NCBI GenBank assembly: GCA_046293075.1
Contig: JBKBPL010000017.1
Coordinates: 23,828-87,827, forward strand
DNA: 64,000 nucleotides
Source of the DNA: Ga0077530 sp046293075
Lineage (GTDB): Bacteria > Pseudomonadota > Alphaproteobacteria > Rhizobiales > Hyphomicrobiaceae
Reading direction: 5' to 3'
Position numbers and translations under genes: made by a program. Positions 44,709 through 52,190 of the stretch are shown here, piece after piece (position 1 is the stretch's first letter; each line of letters starts with the position of its first letter). The notes beneath the pieces were generated by a model that saw nothing but the letters and a program-made list of their open reading frames with translations, searched no databases and was not told the DNA's origin.

Positions 44709-45200
44709 TCAGTCCGCCCCCGGCGGGGCGAACTCGGATTGGCGGGTGCGGCGCGCGATCTTGTCGAGAACGCCGTTGACGACGCGCGGCTCGTCCTCGC
44801 TGAAAAAGGCCTTGGCGACCTCGACGTACTCGCTGATGACGACGCGCGCCGGCACGTCCGTGCGCTCGATCAGCTCGAACACGCCGGCCCGGAGGATCGC
44901 CCGCAGGGTCGAATCCACCCGTGTCAGCCGCCAGCCCTCGGCGAGCTGGGCATCGATGATCGGATCGATCTCGCGCTGCCGGCGGACGACGCCGCGCAGG
45001 ATCGCCGCGAAGAAATCGCGGTCCGCGGCCGCGACCGAGCGGTCTTCCGCCTTCTCCCCGAAGTGGTGCAGATTGAACTGGCCGATCACACTGTTGAGGT
45101 CGGTCTCGGCAAGATCCATCTGATAGAGCGCCTGCACGGCACTGAGGCGCGCGGCGCTCCTCGGCGCAAGCGGGCGCGGTTCGCTGGCGGGCGATTTCAT
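44709..45200 (-). CDS. nusB: Transcription antitermination protein NusB
   Basis: RNA-binding partner of NusE in the rRNA antitermination complex, 163 residues, all-helical. It has the N-terminal RSAARLSAVQALYQMDL with the conserved A-x2-A-LYQ pattern and the C-terminal RAGVFELIERTDVPARVVISEYVEVAKAF region (quoted in part as TDVPARVVISEYVEVAKAF), which is the most conserved NusB stretch. Its ATG overlaps the ribH stop by 4 bp. nusB as the last gene of the riboflavin operon is a common proteobacterial arrangement. Confidence 0.96.
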   Translation of the reverse strand: MKSPASEPRPLAPRSAARLSAVQALYQMDLAETDLNSVIGQFNLHHFGEKAEDRSVAAADRDFFAAILRGVVRRQREIDPIIDAQLAEGWRLTRVDSTLRAILRAGVFELIERTDVPARVVISEYVEVAKAFFSEDEPRVVNGVLDKIARRTRQSEFAPPGAD

Positions 45201-45700
45201 TGGCGGAGCCCAGAGAAGTCGCGGCCGATCTCGATCAGCCTGAGGCATGCGCGCGCGGCGTCCGCGCCCTTGCCGGAGAGGCCACCCGCAGCGCGGGCCA
45301 TGGCCTGGGCGTGCGTGTCGACAGTCAGGATGGCATTGCCGATCGGCAGCGCGAGGTCCGTCGCGATTTGCATTAGCCAGTGATTGGCGTTGTTGCATAC
45401 GATGTCGTAGTGCGAGGTCTCGCCGCGGATGACGCAACCGAGCGCGATCGCGCCGTCGAAGGGGCGCGGATCGTCCTCGTCGAAGCGTCCTGAGGCGGCG
45501 CTGACGGCCAGCACCTGCGGAATCTCGAGCGCGCCCGGCACGACGACGCGTTCATAAGTGCAGCCGTGCGCCTTGAGCACCGCCAGCGCGCCCTCGACCA
45601 ACGCGGCGCTCACGTCCTCATAGTAGGGTGCCTCGATGATGAGGATGTGCGCGTCGAGGCGGCCCGCGCGTGGGCCGATGGGGGTGCCTCTGCCGGCCAT
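45197..45700 (-). CDS. ribH: 6,7-Dimethyl-8-ribityllumazine synthase
   Basis: Condenses 5-amino-6-ribitylaminouracil with 3,4-dihydroxy-2-butanone 4-phosphate, the penultimate riboflavin step. 167 residues with IIEAPYYEDVSAALVEGA near the N-terminus, the substrate loop VPGALEIPQVLA, and GCVIRGETSHYDIVC containing the catalytic His, then GNAILTVDTHAQAMARA. The protein is of normal length. It begins one base after the ribB stop and overlaps nusB by 4 bp, so ribE-ribB-ribH-nusB is a tightly packed operon. Confidence 0.97.
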   Translation of the reverse strand: MAGRGTPIGPRAGRLDAHILIIEAPYYEDVSAALVEGALAVLKAHGCTYERVVVPGALEIPQVLAVSAASGRFDEDDPRPFDGAIALGCVIRGETSHYDIVCNNANHWLMQIATDLALPIGNAILTVDTHAQAMARAAGGLSGKGADAARACLRLIEIGRDFSGLRQ

Positions 45701-45701
45701 A

Positions 45702-46874
45702 TCAGCGTACCTCTCGTGTGCCGACGATGCGCAGCCCGTAGCCCTCGATGCCGACGTAGCGCGAGCGCGGCACGTTGGTCAGCAGCACCATGTCGGTGAC
45801 GCCCAGATCGCGCAGGATCTGCGCACCAATGCCGATCTCGACGCGCCGTCGTTCGGCGCGTGCCTGCGGCGTCTTGGGCTGCTCGCGCTCGGCAAGCCAG
45901 GTCGAGAGCGAGCGCGGTCTCAGATCGCGGATCAGCACGATCGCGCCGCGGCCTTCCGCCGCCACCATCTGCATGCACTTCTGCAGGAAGGCCTCGGGGC
46001 GGTTCGGCGCGCCGATGCCGAGAAGATCTGCCGGCATGTTGACGGCGTGCACGCGCACGAGCACCGGCTCGGGGCCGCTCAGATCGCCGCGCACGAGCAC
46101 GAGATGCTCGACGGGATCGACGGTTGTCTCATACACGTGCAGGTCGAACGTGCCGCCGAAGCTGCTCTCGATCTTGCGCGAGGCCGTGCGGTTGACGATG
46201 CGGTCGTTCTGCAGGCGGTAGGCGATCAGGTCCTCGATGGTGCCGATCTTGAGGCCGTGGCGCTGGGCGAAGGACACGAGGTCCGGCATGCGCGCCATCG
46301 TGCCGTCGTCGTTCATGATCTCGCAGATGACGCCGGCCGGGAGCAGGCCCGCCATGCGCGCAAGATCGACCGAGGCTTCGGTATGGCCGGCGCGGACGAG
46401 CACCCCACCTTCGCGCGCGACGAGCGGGAAGACGTGTCCCGGCGAGACGATGTCCTCGTGCGTCTTGGTGGGGTCGATGGCCGTGGCGATGGTGAGGGCG
46501 CGATCATGCGCCGAGATGCCGGTCGCGATGCCTTCCTTGGCCTCGATGGAGACCGTGAAGGCCGTGCGGTTGCGTGCGCCATTGTTGCGCGTCATCAGCT
46601 CGAGCCGGAGCTGCTGGGCACGCTGCTCGGTCATCGAGAGGCAGATGAGGCCGCGCCCGTGCTTGGCCATGAAGTTGATCGTGTCCGGCGTCGCCATCTG
46701 TGCCGGGATCACGAGGTCGCCCTCGTTCTCGCGATCCTCGGCGTCGACGAGGATGACCATACGGCCGTTGCGCAGATCCTCGAGGATCTCGGCAATCGGC
46801 GACACGAAGCCCTTCCCCTCCGAATAGGTGACGCGCGAAAGGTCGGCGAGGTCTTTGGTGGGCCCGTTCGTCAC
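45702..46874 (-). CDS. ribB: 3,4-Dihydroxy-2-butanone-4-phosphate synthase with degenerate GCH II domain (RibBX type)
   Basis: Makes the four-carbon riboflavin precursor from ribulose 5-phosphate. 390 residues. The N-terminal RibB domain (about 15-215) is intact: DAEDRENEGDLVIPAQM, NFMAKHGRGLICLS, TAFTVSIEA, GISAHDRALTI, SPGHVFPL and RAGHTEASVDLARMAGL. The C-terminal ~170 residues align with GTP cyclohydrolase II but lack its zinc site: where active RibA has CLTGDVFGS-x-RCDC, this protein has VHAVNMPADLLGIG followed by no cysteine cluster. It can thus not be expected to act on GTP, and a separate ribA is needed. GTG start overlapping the ribE stop by 4 bp. Confidence 0.94.
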   Translation of the reverse strand: MTNGPTKDLADLSRVTYSEGKGFVSPIAEILEDLRNGRMVILVDAEDRENEGDLVIPAQMATPDTINFMAKHGRGLICLSMTEQRAQQLRLELMTRNNGARNRTAFTVSIEAKEGIATGISAHDRALTIATAIDPTKTHEDIVSPGHVFPLVAREGGVLVRAGHTEASVDLARMAGLLPAGVICEIMNDDGTMARMPDLVSFAQRHGLKIGTIEDLIAYRLQNDRIVNRTASRKIESSFGGTFDLHVYETTVDPVEHLVLVRGDLSGPEPVLVRVHAVNMPADLLGIGAPNRPEAFLQKCMQMVAAEGRGAIVLIRDLRPRSLSTWLAEREQPKTPQARAERRRVEIGIGAQILRDLGVTDMVLLTNVPRSRYVGIEGYGLRIVGTREVR

Positions 46875-47464
46875 CGGCGCATCTCCAGAAGCCGCGCCAC
46901 GTAGCGCGCGAGGGGATCGATCTCGATGTTGACGCGATCGCCGGGCTTTTTGCCCCCCCAGGTCGTCACCGTCAAGGTATGGGGAATGAGGTTCACGCCG
47001 AAGCGGGCGCCATCGACCTCGTTGACGGTGAGCGATGTGCCGTCGAGCGCTACCGATCCCTTGGGGGCGATGAACGGCGCCAGCCCCGCCGGCGCCTCGA
47101 ACGTCAGGCGGCGGCTGTCGCCGTCGGGGCGCAGATCGGCAAGGCGTGCGACGCCGTCAACGTGCCCTGAGACGATGTGCCCACCGAGCTCGTCGCCGGC
47201 CCTGAGCGCGCGCTCGAGGTTGATCTTCCGGCCGGCGCGCCAGTCGCCGAGGGTGGTGAGCGACAGTGTCTCGTTCGAGACGTCGACGGTGTAGCGGCTG
47301 CCGGCGCCATCCGCCGCGACGCCGGTGACCGTCAGGCACACGCCATCGTGGCAGATCGAAGCGCCGAGCGCGATCGAGGCTGCCGGATAGTCCGAGCGGA
47401 TGGTGAACCGCCCGCCCTCGGCGGCGAGGACGGTGCCGATCCCCGTGATGATTCCAGTAAACAT
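46871..47464 (-). CDS. ribE: Riboflavin synthase, alpha chain
   Basis: Dismutates two 6,7-dimethyl-8-ribityllumazines to riboflavin and the pyrimidine precursor. 197 residues with two lumazine-binding repeats. The first starts MFTGIITGIGTV, with SICHDGVCLTVTGV, and the second has GGHIVSGHVDGVARL, KGSVALDGTSLTVNEVDG and NLIPHTLTVTTW. The ATG at 47464 is the canonical start; the frame remains open 34 codons further without similarity. First gene of the operon; ribD is not upstream as it is in many relatives. Confidence 0.97.
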   Translation of the reverse strand: MFTGIITGIGTVLAAEGGRFTIRSDYPAASIALGASICHDGVCLTVTGVAADGAGSRYTVDVSNETLSLTTLGDWRAGRKINLERALRAGDELGGHIVSGHVDGVARLADLRPDGDSRRLTFEAPAGLAPFIAPKGSVALDGTSLTVNEVDGARFGVNLIPHTLTVTTWGGKKPGDRVNIEIDPLARYVARLLEMRR

Positions 47465-47835
47465 TCGTGCATTCCGTCCGGGGTGGCCGATCCGGGCCAC
47501 CGGCGATGTCGCTGGCCCATGACCTAGGCCCAATCCGAACGCTCGGCAAGGCGGGGCCGCAAGCATGGCCGGGAAGCGCGTATCTCATCGCGGCCGCTGG
47601 TTCACTATTCTGCGCCAGGATGGGCGGCCACGACCAGACGCCGCAGCCGTGAGAGCTGCCATGCAACTTCAACGTCGGGGGGCCGTCGCGATGCCCGAGA
47701 CGAGGGGCCGGTGGGGCGCGGCTCTGATTTCGTGCGGCAGGCATCGGGCTTCCCGAGGCTGCTGATCCGGAGCCGGCCCGGTTCCGGGGCCCGTCCGGCC
47801 CGTGCCGGCGCCAGCGCGGCCACAGCGTGCCGCCG
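47465..47835. other. Intergenic region upstream of ribE, no FMN riboswitch seen
   Basis: 371 bp between the ribE start and the end of the next minus-strand gene. I looked on the minus strand for the conserved FMN-riboswitch blocks (GGGTGAAATTCCC, ACCGGCGGT, GATTCGGTGAGATTCC) and found none. Short open frames here have no recognisable product. The region is GC-rich and unremarkable apart from a CGGGAAGCCCG hairpin-like stretch near 47748-47758. Confidence 0.5.
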
Positions 47836-48276
47836 TCAAGTCCGCAAGCTATCCGCCAGCGCCCGCATGTAGCCTTCCGCGGCAATGATGGGCTCGATGC
47901 GCCGCGGCTCGGCTCGGGCGAGCGCGTCGGCGACCCCGGCCGCGTCGGAAAGCGCCTGGAGACGGCGCGCGACGCCGGCAAGGCGGCGCCCGTCCACGTG
48001 TCCCCTCAGTGTCGCCACGATGGTTTCCACGTACCCGGCGAGGCGGCCGATCTCGCGCAGCGCGCTGCGCCGGGCCACGCGGTCGGCGGCGTCGCTTTCG
48101 AGCCGCTCGAGGGCCGTTGCCATGCGGGCGAGCGAGCCCGCCACCGCTTCGGCGTACGCGGCGACTTTGGCGCGCTTGGCCTTGTCGAGGCGCGCGAGCT
48201 TCTCCTGCCAGGCGCAGATCACGTCGGCCAGGCCGAGGAGCTTCAGGGCGATGTCGAGGGCGCGCATGCGCGCCAT
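47836..48276 (-). CDS. Hypothetical helical protein
   Basis: 146-residue Ala/Arg-rich protein not recognised. It is predicted almost entirely helical, with heptad-like spacing of Leu/Ala in KLARLDKAKRAKVAAYAEAV and LARMATALERLE, and no signal peptide, membrane helix or cysteine. It follows the HExxH protein gene on the same strand after 47 bp, so they may be co-transcribed. Coding status rests on open length and plausible codon use on a strand where neighbours are coded; it could still be a spurious frame in high-GC DNA. Confidence 0.55.
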   Translation of the reverse strand: MARMRALDIALKLLGLADVICAWQEKLARLDKAKRAKVAAYAEAVAGSLARMATALERLESDAADRVARRSALREIGRLAGYVETIVATLRGHVDGRRLAGVARRLQALSDAAGVADALARAEPRRIEPIIAAEGYMRALADSLRT

Positions 48277-48323
48277 GGTAAGGCACGGTCCGCGGCGCGG
48301 GGACTAGTGCCGCGACGATGGCT

Positions 48324-48869
48324 TCAGCGCACCTTCGGATCGGCGTAGCACCGGCGCATGGCCTCGCAGCGGTGGGAGCCCGAGAAGTGCATCGTTGAGC
48401 CCTTGGACGGCCGGATGAAGGCGCAGATTTCCTCAAGTCCCTCGGGGGTCAGCCAGCCCTGTCGCCGCCCGCGCTGCACGGCGAAGCAGTCGGCGGTCTC
48501 CTCGTCGGGTCCGCGGAACTGATGGCCGCACTCGTGCGCGTAGATCCACAGCTTGACCGAGGTGGGCACGCGGGCCAGGAGCTTCGAGTTGAGGATGAGG
48601 AAGCCGGGGTAGGCCGCGCCGTAGTCGTCGAGCTGATCGTCGATCACCGTCGGGCGCTGCCCGCACGACATGCGCCGACCATCGAGGCGCAGGTCGCCCG
48701 GCGGGACGATCTTGGCGCCGCCGACATGAGCTGCGTAACCCTCAGGTGTCGGGCCCGACTGCGCGGGCGCGCCGGACGCCGTCGCGGCCGAGACCACGAG
48801 TGAAGCGCCAATGACCTTTGCGAGGCTCAGGCCCACCAGGCAAAGGAATGCGCGCGCAACTGTCACCAA
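48324..48869 (-). CDS. Secreted HExxH-motif protein, putative metallopeptidase
   Basis: 181-residue protein with a signal peptide (hydrophobic AFLCLVGLSLAKVIGASLVV, then an Ala/Gly/Ser stretch). It carries IYAHECGHQFRGPDEETADC, a zinc-binding HECGH with downstream acidic residues that could give the third ligand (glu-zincin arrangement H-E-x-x-H ... E-x2-A-D). Five or more cysteines suggest disulfides in the periplasm. Family not identified. Start chosen at the GTG/ATG at 48869 ahead of the signal peptide. Downstream of a structured repeat that separates it from a second HExxH protein gene. Confidence 0.75.
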   Translation of the reverse strand: MVTVARAFLCLVGLSLAKVIGASLVVSAATASGAPAQSGPTPEGYAAHVGGAKIVPPGDLRLDGRRMSCGQRPTVIDDQLDDYGAAYPGFLILNSKLLARVPTSVKLWIYAHECGHQFRGPDEETADCFAVQRGRRQGWLTPEGLEEICAFIRPSKGSTMHFSGSHRCEAMRRCYADPKVR

Positions 48870-49188
48870 TAGACCCTCTCAAGAACCGCCGCATTCCGTT
48901 AACTCGGGCGACCATCATCGCGCGGACGGGCGGCGCTTTCAATGCGGCATCCGGGCTTTGACCACGGACTTCTTGCCCCGCGGCGCGCCGGCAACACTGG
49001 GCGCGCCTGACATCATCCGGCAGCGCTCGTGCGGTGATTCCGACGTCCGCCACCACGTCGCGGTAGGTCTCGGAGGCGGACTTCGGAATCTGAACCACAC
49101 TAGAAACATGGGCCTGCGAGTGTCCTTTCGATCGCGAAGTTCGTTCGAGAGCCCGCTGCAGATGGTGACGAACTTCGCGATCGGGACA
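48870..49188. other. Intergenic region containing structured repeat copy A
   Basis: 319 bp between two minus-strand HExxH genes. Positions 49026-49188 are occupied by the structured repeat described separately. The remainder, 48870-49025, holds the upstream region of the secreted HExxH gene; no clear promoter was seen. Short open frames within the repeat (such as 48939-49226, minus) reflect the absence of stops rather than a known gene. Confidence 0.55.
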
Positions 49189-49190
49189 CT
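49026..49190 (-). repeat. Structured interspersed repeat, copy A
   Basis: About 165 bp, matching copy B at 58674-58838 in inverted orientation with about 14 differences by eye and no gaps; the first ~70 bases are nearly identical. Hairpin 1 has perfect 16-bp arms CGATCGCGAAGTTCGT (49129-49144) and ACGAACTTCGCGATCG (49168-49183) around a 23-nt loop, extended in this copy by AGTGTCC (49119-49125) pairing GGACACT (49184-49190). Hairpin 2 pairs CTCGTGCGGTGATT (49026-49039) with AATC...ACCACACTAG (49087-49103), with an inner GGCGGAC/GTCCGCC-type stem. The reading edge abuts the TAG stop of the neighbouring gene. Confidence 0.88.
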
Positions 49191-49602
49191 AGCCGGCCTT
49201 TGCCTCGATGGCCTCCATATCGGCATCGGATAAGCCGAAATGATGGCCGATCTCGTGAATCAGGACGTGGGTGACGAGCGCGCCGAGCGTCTCGTCGCTG
49301 TCCGCCCAGTAGTCGAGAATCGGGCGCCGGTAGAGCACCACCGTGTCCGGTCCCTGAGCAATGTCCATCACGCTCTTTCGCTCGAGGCTGACCCCCTGGT
49401 AGAGGCCCATCAGGTCGAACTCGTTCTCGATGCCGAGGCTATCGAGCACCTCGTCGCTCGCGAAGTCTTCGACGCGGATGAGAACATCCTTTGCCAGCTG
49501 GCGAAATTCATCCGGGATCTGGCGCCAGGCCGCTTCGGCCAGATCCTCGAATTCCTTCAGTGTCGGCGCGCGCGCTTGCGCCCACTCAAGCCGCTGGCTC
49601 AT
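49189..49602 (-). CDS. Zincin-like metallopeptidase family protein (MPN/DUF1025 type)
   Basis: 137-residue cytoplasmic protein with the small zincin-like fold. Near the C-terminus is VTHVLIHEIGHHFGLSDADM, containing the HExxH-x2-x-GLSD pattern typical of this bacterial family, and upstream EFRQLAKDVLIRVEDFA and VLYRRPILDYWADSDE, also family-typical. GGAG lies 9 bases before the ATG at 49602; a GTG five codons earlier is possible. Physiological substrate unknown. Its TAG stop coincides with the edge of repeat copy A, so the final residues EAKAG-stop may be influenced by the insertion. Confidence 0.88.
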   Translation of the reverse strand: MSQRLEWAQARAPTLKEFEDLAEAAWRQIPDEFRQLAKDVLIRVEDFASDEVLDSLGIENEFDLMGLYQGVSLERKSVMDIAQGPDTVVLYRRPILDYWADSDETLGALVTHVLIHEIGHHFGLSDADMEAIEAKAG

Positions 49603-49694
49603 CCCAAGGTGCTCCACCCAGTGGCAGGGACACCCTCAGATGGCGGAAGGCGCTCTCGCAATCAAGAGGCAGTTTAATGCAAATTGGGCGCACA

Positions 49695-50810
49695 CTAGCG
49701 GCGCCAGCTCTTCTGGGTCGCGAAGACGAGCTGGGCTCCGAGAATGACGATTGCCAGCCGGGCAAGATGATGCAGGGCCACGTAGGCCACATCAGCGCCG
49801 ATCACGAACGCCAGCAGGTTGAGCTCGGTCTGGCCGCCGGGCGCAAAGGCCATGAGCACCGAGACCTGGTCGAAGCCGGTCCAGCGGGCCACCAGCACGA
49901 CCACCACGGCGGTGACCATCAGCAAAATGACGGCATTGAGGATTCCCCACACCATCGTATGGGTGAACTCCTTGAGTGTCAGCCCGCGGAACTGGCAGCC
50001 GAGCAGCACGCCGACGCCGATCTGGGCGAAGATCAGCAGCTCGACGGGCAACCGCACAGTGGTGAAGCCGAGGGCGTGGGCAGCGCCGCTCACCACCATC
50101 GGCCCGACGATCGGCGCCCCGGCGAGCCCGAGGCGGTGGGCCATGCCCCAGCCGGCCCCCGCCATCGCGATGAGCGTCGCGATATCGGCAAGGCTCGAGT
50201 CGACGAGGCGGACGGGGCTCGCGAATGGGCTCGACGCCACGAGACCATCGTGCACCTGCAGCCAAAGCGGCACGGCGAAAACGATGAGCACAATACGCGT
50301 CGCCTGAACGAGGATGACGGTGCGCTGGCTGGCACCGGCCTGTTCGGCCATGGCCGTCATGTCGGCGAGGCCGCCCGGCACGGCCGCGAAGAACGCCGTC
50401 GGCCGATCGAATCCCGCAAGACGCCGGTAGAAGGTCATGCTCGTCGTGGTGATGAGGATCATGAACGGCACGAGGATGAGCAGGCTTGCCGTCATGGCGC
50501 CCACCTGACCAAGGATGGCCGGCGTGAATGCGGAGCCGACCGCAACGCCGAGCGTGGCGCGAAGCGGGCCGGCCAAGGGGCGCGGGCGCTCGACGGGAAG
50601 GCGCGCCACCGACGCGATGAGGCAGGCCGTGAGTGCGCCGAGATACCACGGGAGTGGCAGGCCGAAGTGAAGGAAGACGAGCGCGCCGATGGCGCCGATG
50701 AGAAAGGCGAGCAGGAAGCGCGGCATACGTCTCCATCTCGCGCGCGCCGCTGAAGGCAGCGCGCTTTCCACCTCCTTCTCGTGCTGCTGGCGGCCCGCAC
50801 CGTCGGCCAT
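49695..50810 (-). CDS. AbrB-family (PF05145) polytopic membrane protein
   Basis: Membrane protein with the duplicated AbrB domain, sometimes mislabelled ammonia monooxygenase; in E. coli AbrB affects aidB expression but its activity is unknown. About 371 residues with some nine to ten hydrophobic segments. Each repeat carries a conserved stretch: FFAAVPGGLADMTAMAEQAG in the first and LMAFAPGGQTELNLLAFVIG in the second. The ATG at 50810 has a good GGGGGAG site seven bases upstream; an alternative ATG at 50726 begins directly at the first helix. Starts 30 bp after the nucleoside transporter gene, so probably co-transcribed. Confidence 0.87.
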   Translation of the reverse strand: MADGAGRQQHEKEVESALPSAARARWRRMPRFLLAFLIGAIGALVFLHFGLPLPWYLGALTACLIASVARLPVERPRPLAGPLRATLGVAVGSAFTPAILGQVGAMTASLLILVPFMILITTTSMTFYRRLAGFDRPTAFFAAVPGGLADMTAMAEQAGASQRTVILVQATRIVLIVFAVPLWLQVHDGLVASSPFASPVRLVDSSLADIATLIAMAGAGWGMAHRLGLAGAPIVGPMVVSGAAHALGFTTVRLPVELLIFAQIGVGVLLGCQFRGLTLKEFTHTMVWGILNAVILLMVTAVVVVLVARWTGFDQVSVLMAFAPGGQTELNLLAFVIGADVAYVALHHLARLAIVILGAQLVFATQKSWRR

Positions 50811-50839
50811 ACGGATGCTCCCCCTCCCGCTTTCCCGCG

Positions 50840-52117
50840 CTACCAGCTCAGCGCGCCGACGACGGCGGCGGAGAGCAGCGATGCCAGCGCGCCGACGAGC
50901 ATCGACCGCCCGCCGAGGGCCACGATGTCGGCACGCCGTTCCGGTGCCATGGCGACGAGCCCGCCGATCATGATGCCGAGCGAGCCAAGATTGGCAAACC
51001 CGCAGAGCGCATAGGTGATGATCAGGCGCGAACGGGGCGAGAGGGCCGCGGCATCGAGCTGTGCAAGGTTGATATAGGCGAGAAACTCGTTGAGCACGAT
51101 CTTCTGGCCGATCAGCGCGCCGGCCGTGCCTGCTTCGCTCCACGGAATGCCGAGGAGAAGCGCGAGCGGCGCGCACAGCCAGCCGAGTATCTGCTGAAGC
51201 GTGAGGCGCGCGCCGGCAACGCCCGAGAGACTACCCAGTCCTTCGTTGACGAGCGCGACCAGCGCCACCATGACGATCAGCATGGCGGCAACCACCGCGA
51301 GGAGCCGCACGCCGTCAGCCGTACCCTGGACGACGGCGTCCATTGCTGAGCGCGGCGCGTCGTCGAGAGCGAGGTGTGCCGTGGTCGGCCCCTCGGCGAA
51401 GCCCTCGGGCAGGGCGAGGCGGGAGAGCATGAGGGCTGCCGGCACATTCATGAGTGAGGCGGCCAGCAGGTGGCCTGCGGCGCCGGGGACGTGCGGCTCG
51501 AGCAGGCTCGCATAGACGACCATCACCGTCCCGGCGATCGTCGCCATGCCCACGGCCATGGTTGCGAAGAGGGCGCCGCGGCTCATGTCCCTGAGATAGG
51601 GCCGGATCAGAAGCGGCGACTCGACCATGCCGACGAGCACATTGGCCGCCGCCGCCATGCCCAGTGGCCCGCCGACGCCGAAGGTACGCTGAAGCAGCCG
51701 CGCGAGCGCCGCAACGAGGCGCTGCAGGATGCCCCAGTAGTAGAGCAGCCGCGATAGGGCGCTCATCAGCAGGATGAGCGGCAGGGCCTGGAAGGCGAGG
51801 ATGAAGCCGTGGGCCGGCCGCGTCACCTCGAAGGGCGCCGGTGCCCCTGCGAGATAGCCGAAGACGAGGCTCGTGCCGGCGTTGGTCGCGCGCTGGAGGG
51901 CGCCAATCACGCCGGTTGCCGCATCGAAGAGGAAGCTTGCCGTGGGCACCTTGAGAAGGAGGATGGCGATGGCCACCTGAAGCGCGATCCCGGCGGCGAT
52001 GGTCCTCATGACCTGGCGGGGGGCAAGTGCACGCCCCTCGCCGGCGGCCCAGACGACCAGCGGCATCGTTAGGATGCCCAGCAGGCTCTGCAGAATAGGC
52101 AGGTATGATTCGGCCAT
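50840..52117 (-). CDS. Concentrative nucleoside transporter (CNT/NupC family)
   Basis: Na+- or H+-coupled nucleoside uptake across the inner membrane, 425 residues. It has the CNT layout: N-terminal domain with LQSLLGILTMPLVVWA, central gate domain with FGVGGPLGMAAAANVLVGMV and ESPLLIRPYL (the nucleoside-binding G-x3-S/E-x-P-type region), and the C-terminal domain with IGQKIVLNEFLAYINLA and YALCGFANLGSLGIMIGGL. These two C-terminal stretches are characteristic of NupC/CNT. Nucleoside specificity is not predictable. Head of a possible two-gene unit with the AbrB-type gene. Confidence 0.94.
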   Translation of the reverse strand: MAESYLPILQSLLGILTMPLVVWAAGEGRALAPRQVMRTIAAGIALQVAIAILLLKVPTASFLFDAATGVIGALQRATNAGTSLVFGYLAGAPAPFEVTRPAHGFILAFQALPLILLMSALSRLLYYWGILQRLVAALARLLQRTFGVGGPLGMAAAANVLVGMVESPLLIRPYLRDMSRGALFATMAVGMATIAGTVMVVYASLLEPHVPGAAGHLLAASLMNVPAALMLSRLALPEGFAEGPTTAHLALDDAPRSAMDAVVQGTADGVRLLAVVAAMLIVMVALVALVNEGLGSLSGVAGARLTLQQILGWLCAPLALLLGIPWSEAGTAGALIGQKIVLNEFLAYINLAQLDAAALSPRSRLIITYALCGFANLGSLGIMIGGLVAMAPERRADIVALGGRSMLVGALASLLSAAVVGALSW

Positions 52118-52190
52118 GAAAGCCCCCGTGGCGAGTGTAGGGGGTAGCCAAAGCCGGAGAAAGTGGGTGCGGCAATCACCGGCGCCGCCC

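Noticed and set aside
47465..47835. FMN riboswitch upstream of ribE
   Set aside because: None of the conserved sequence blocks was found on the minus strand; only a generic hairpin.
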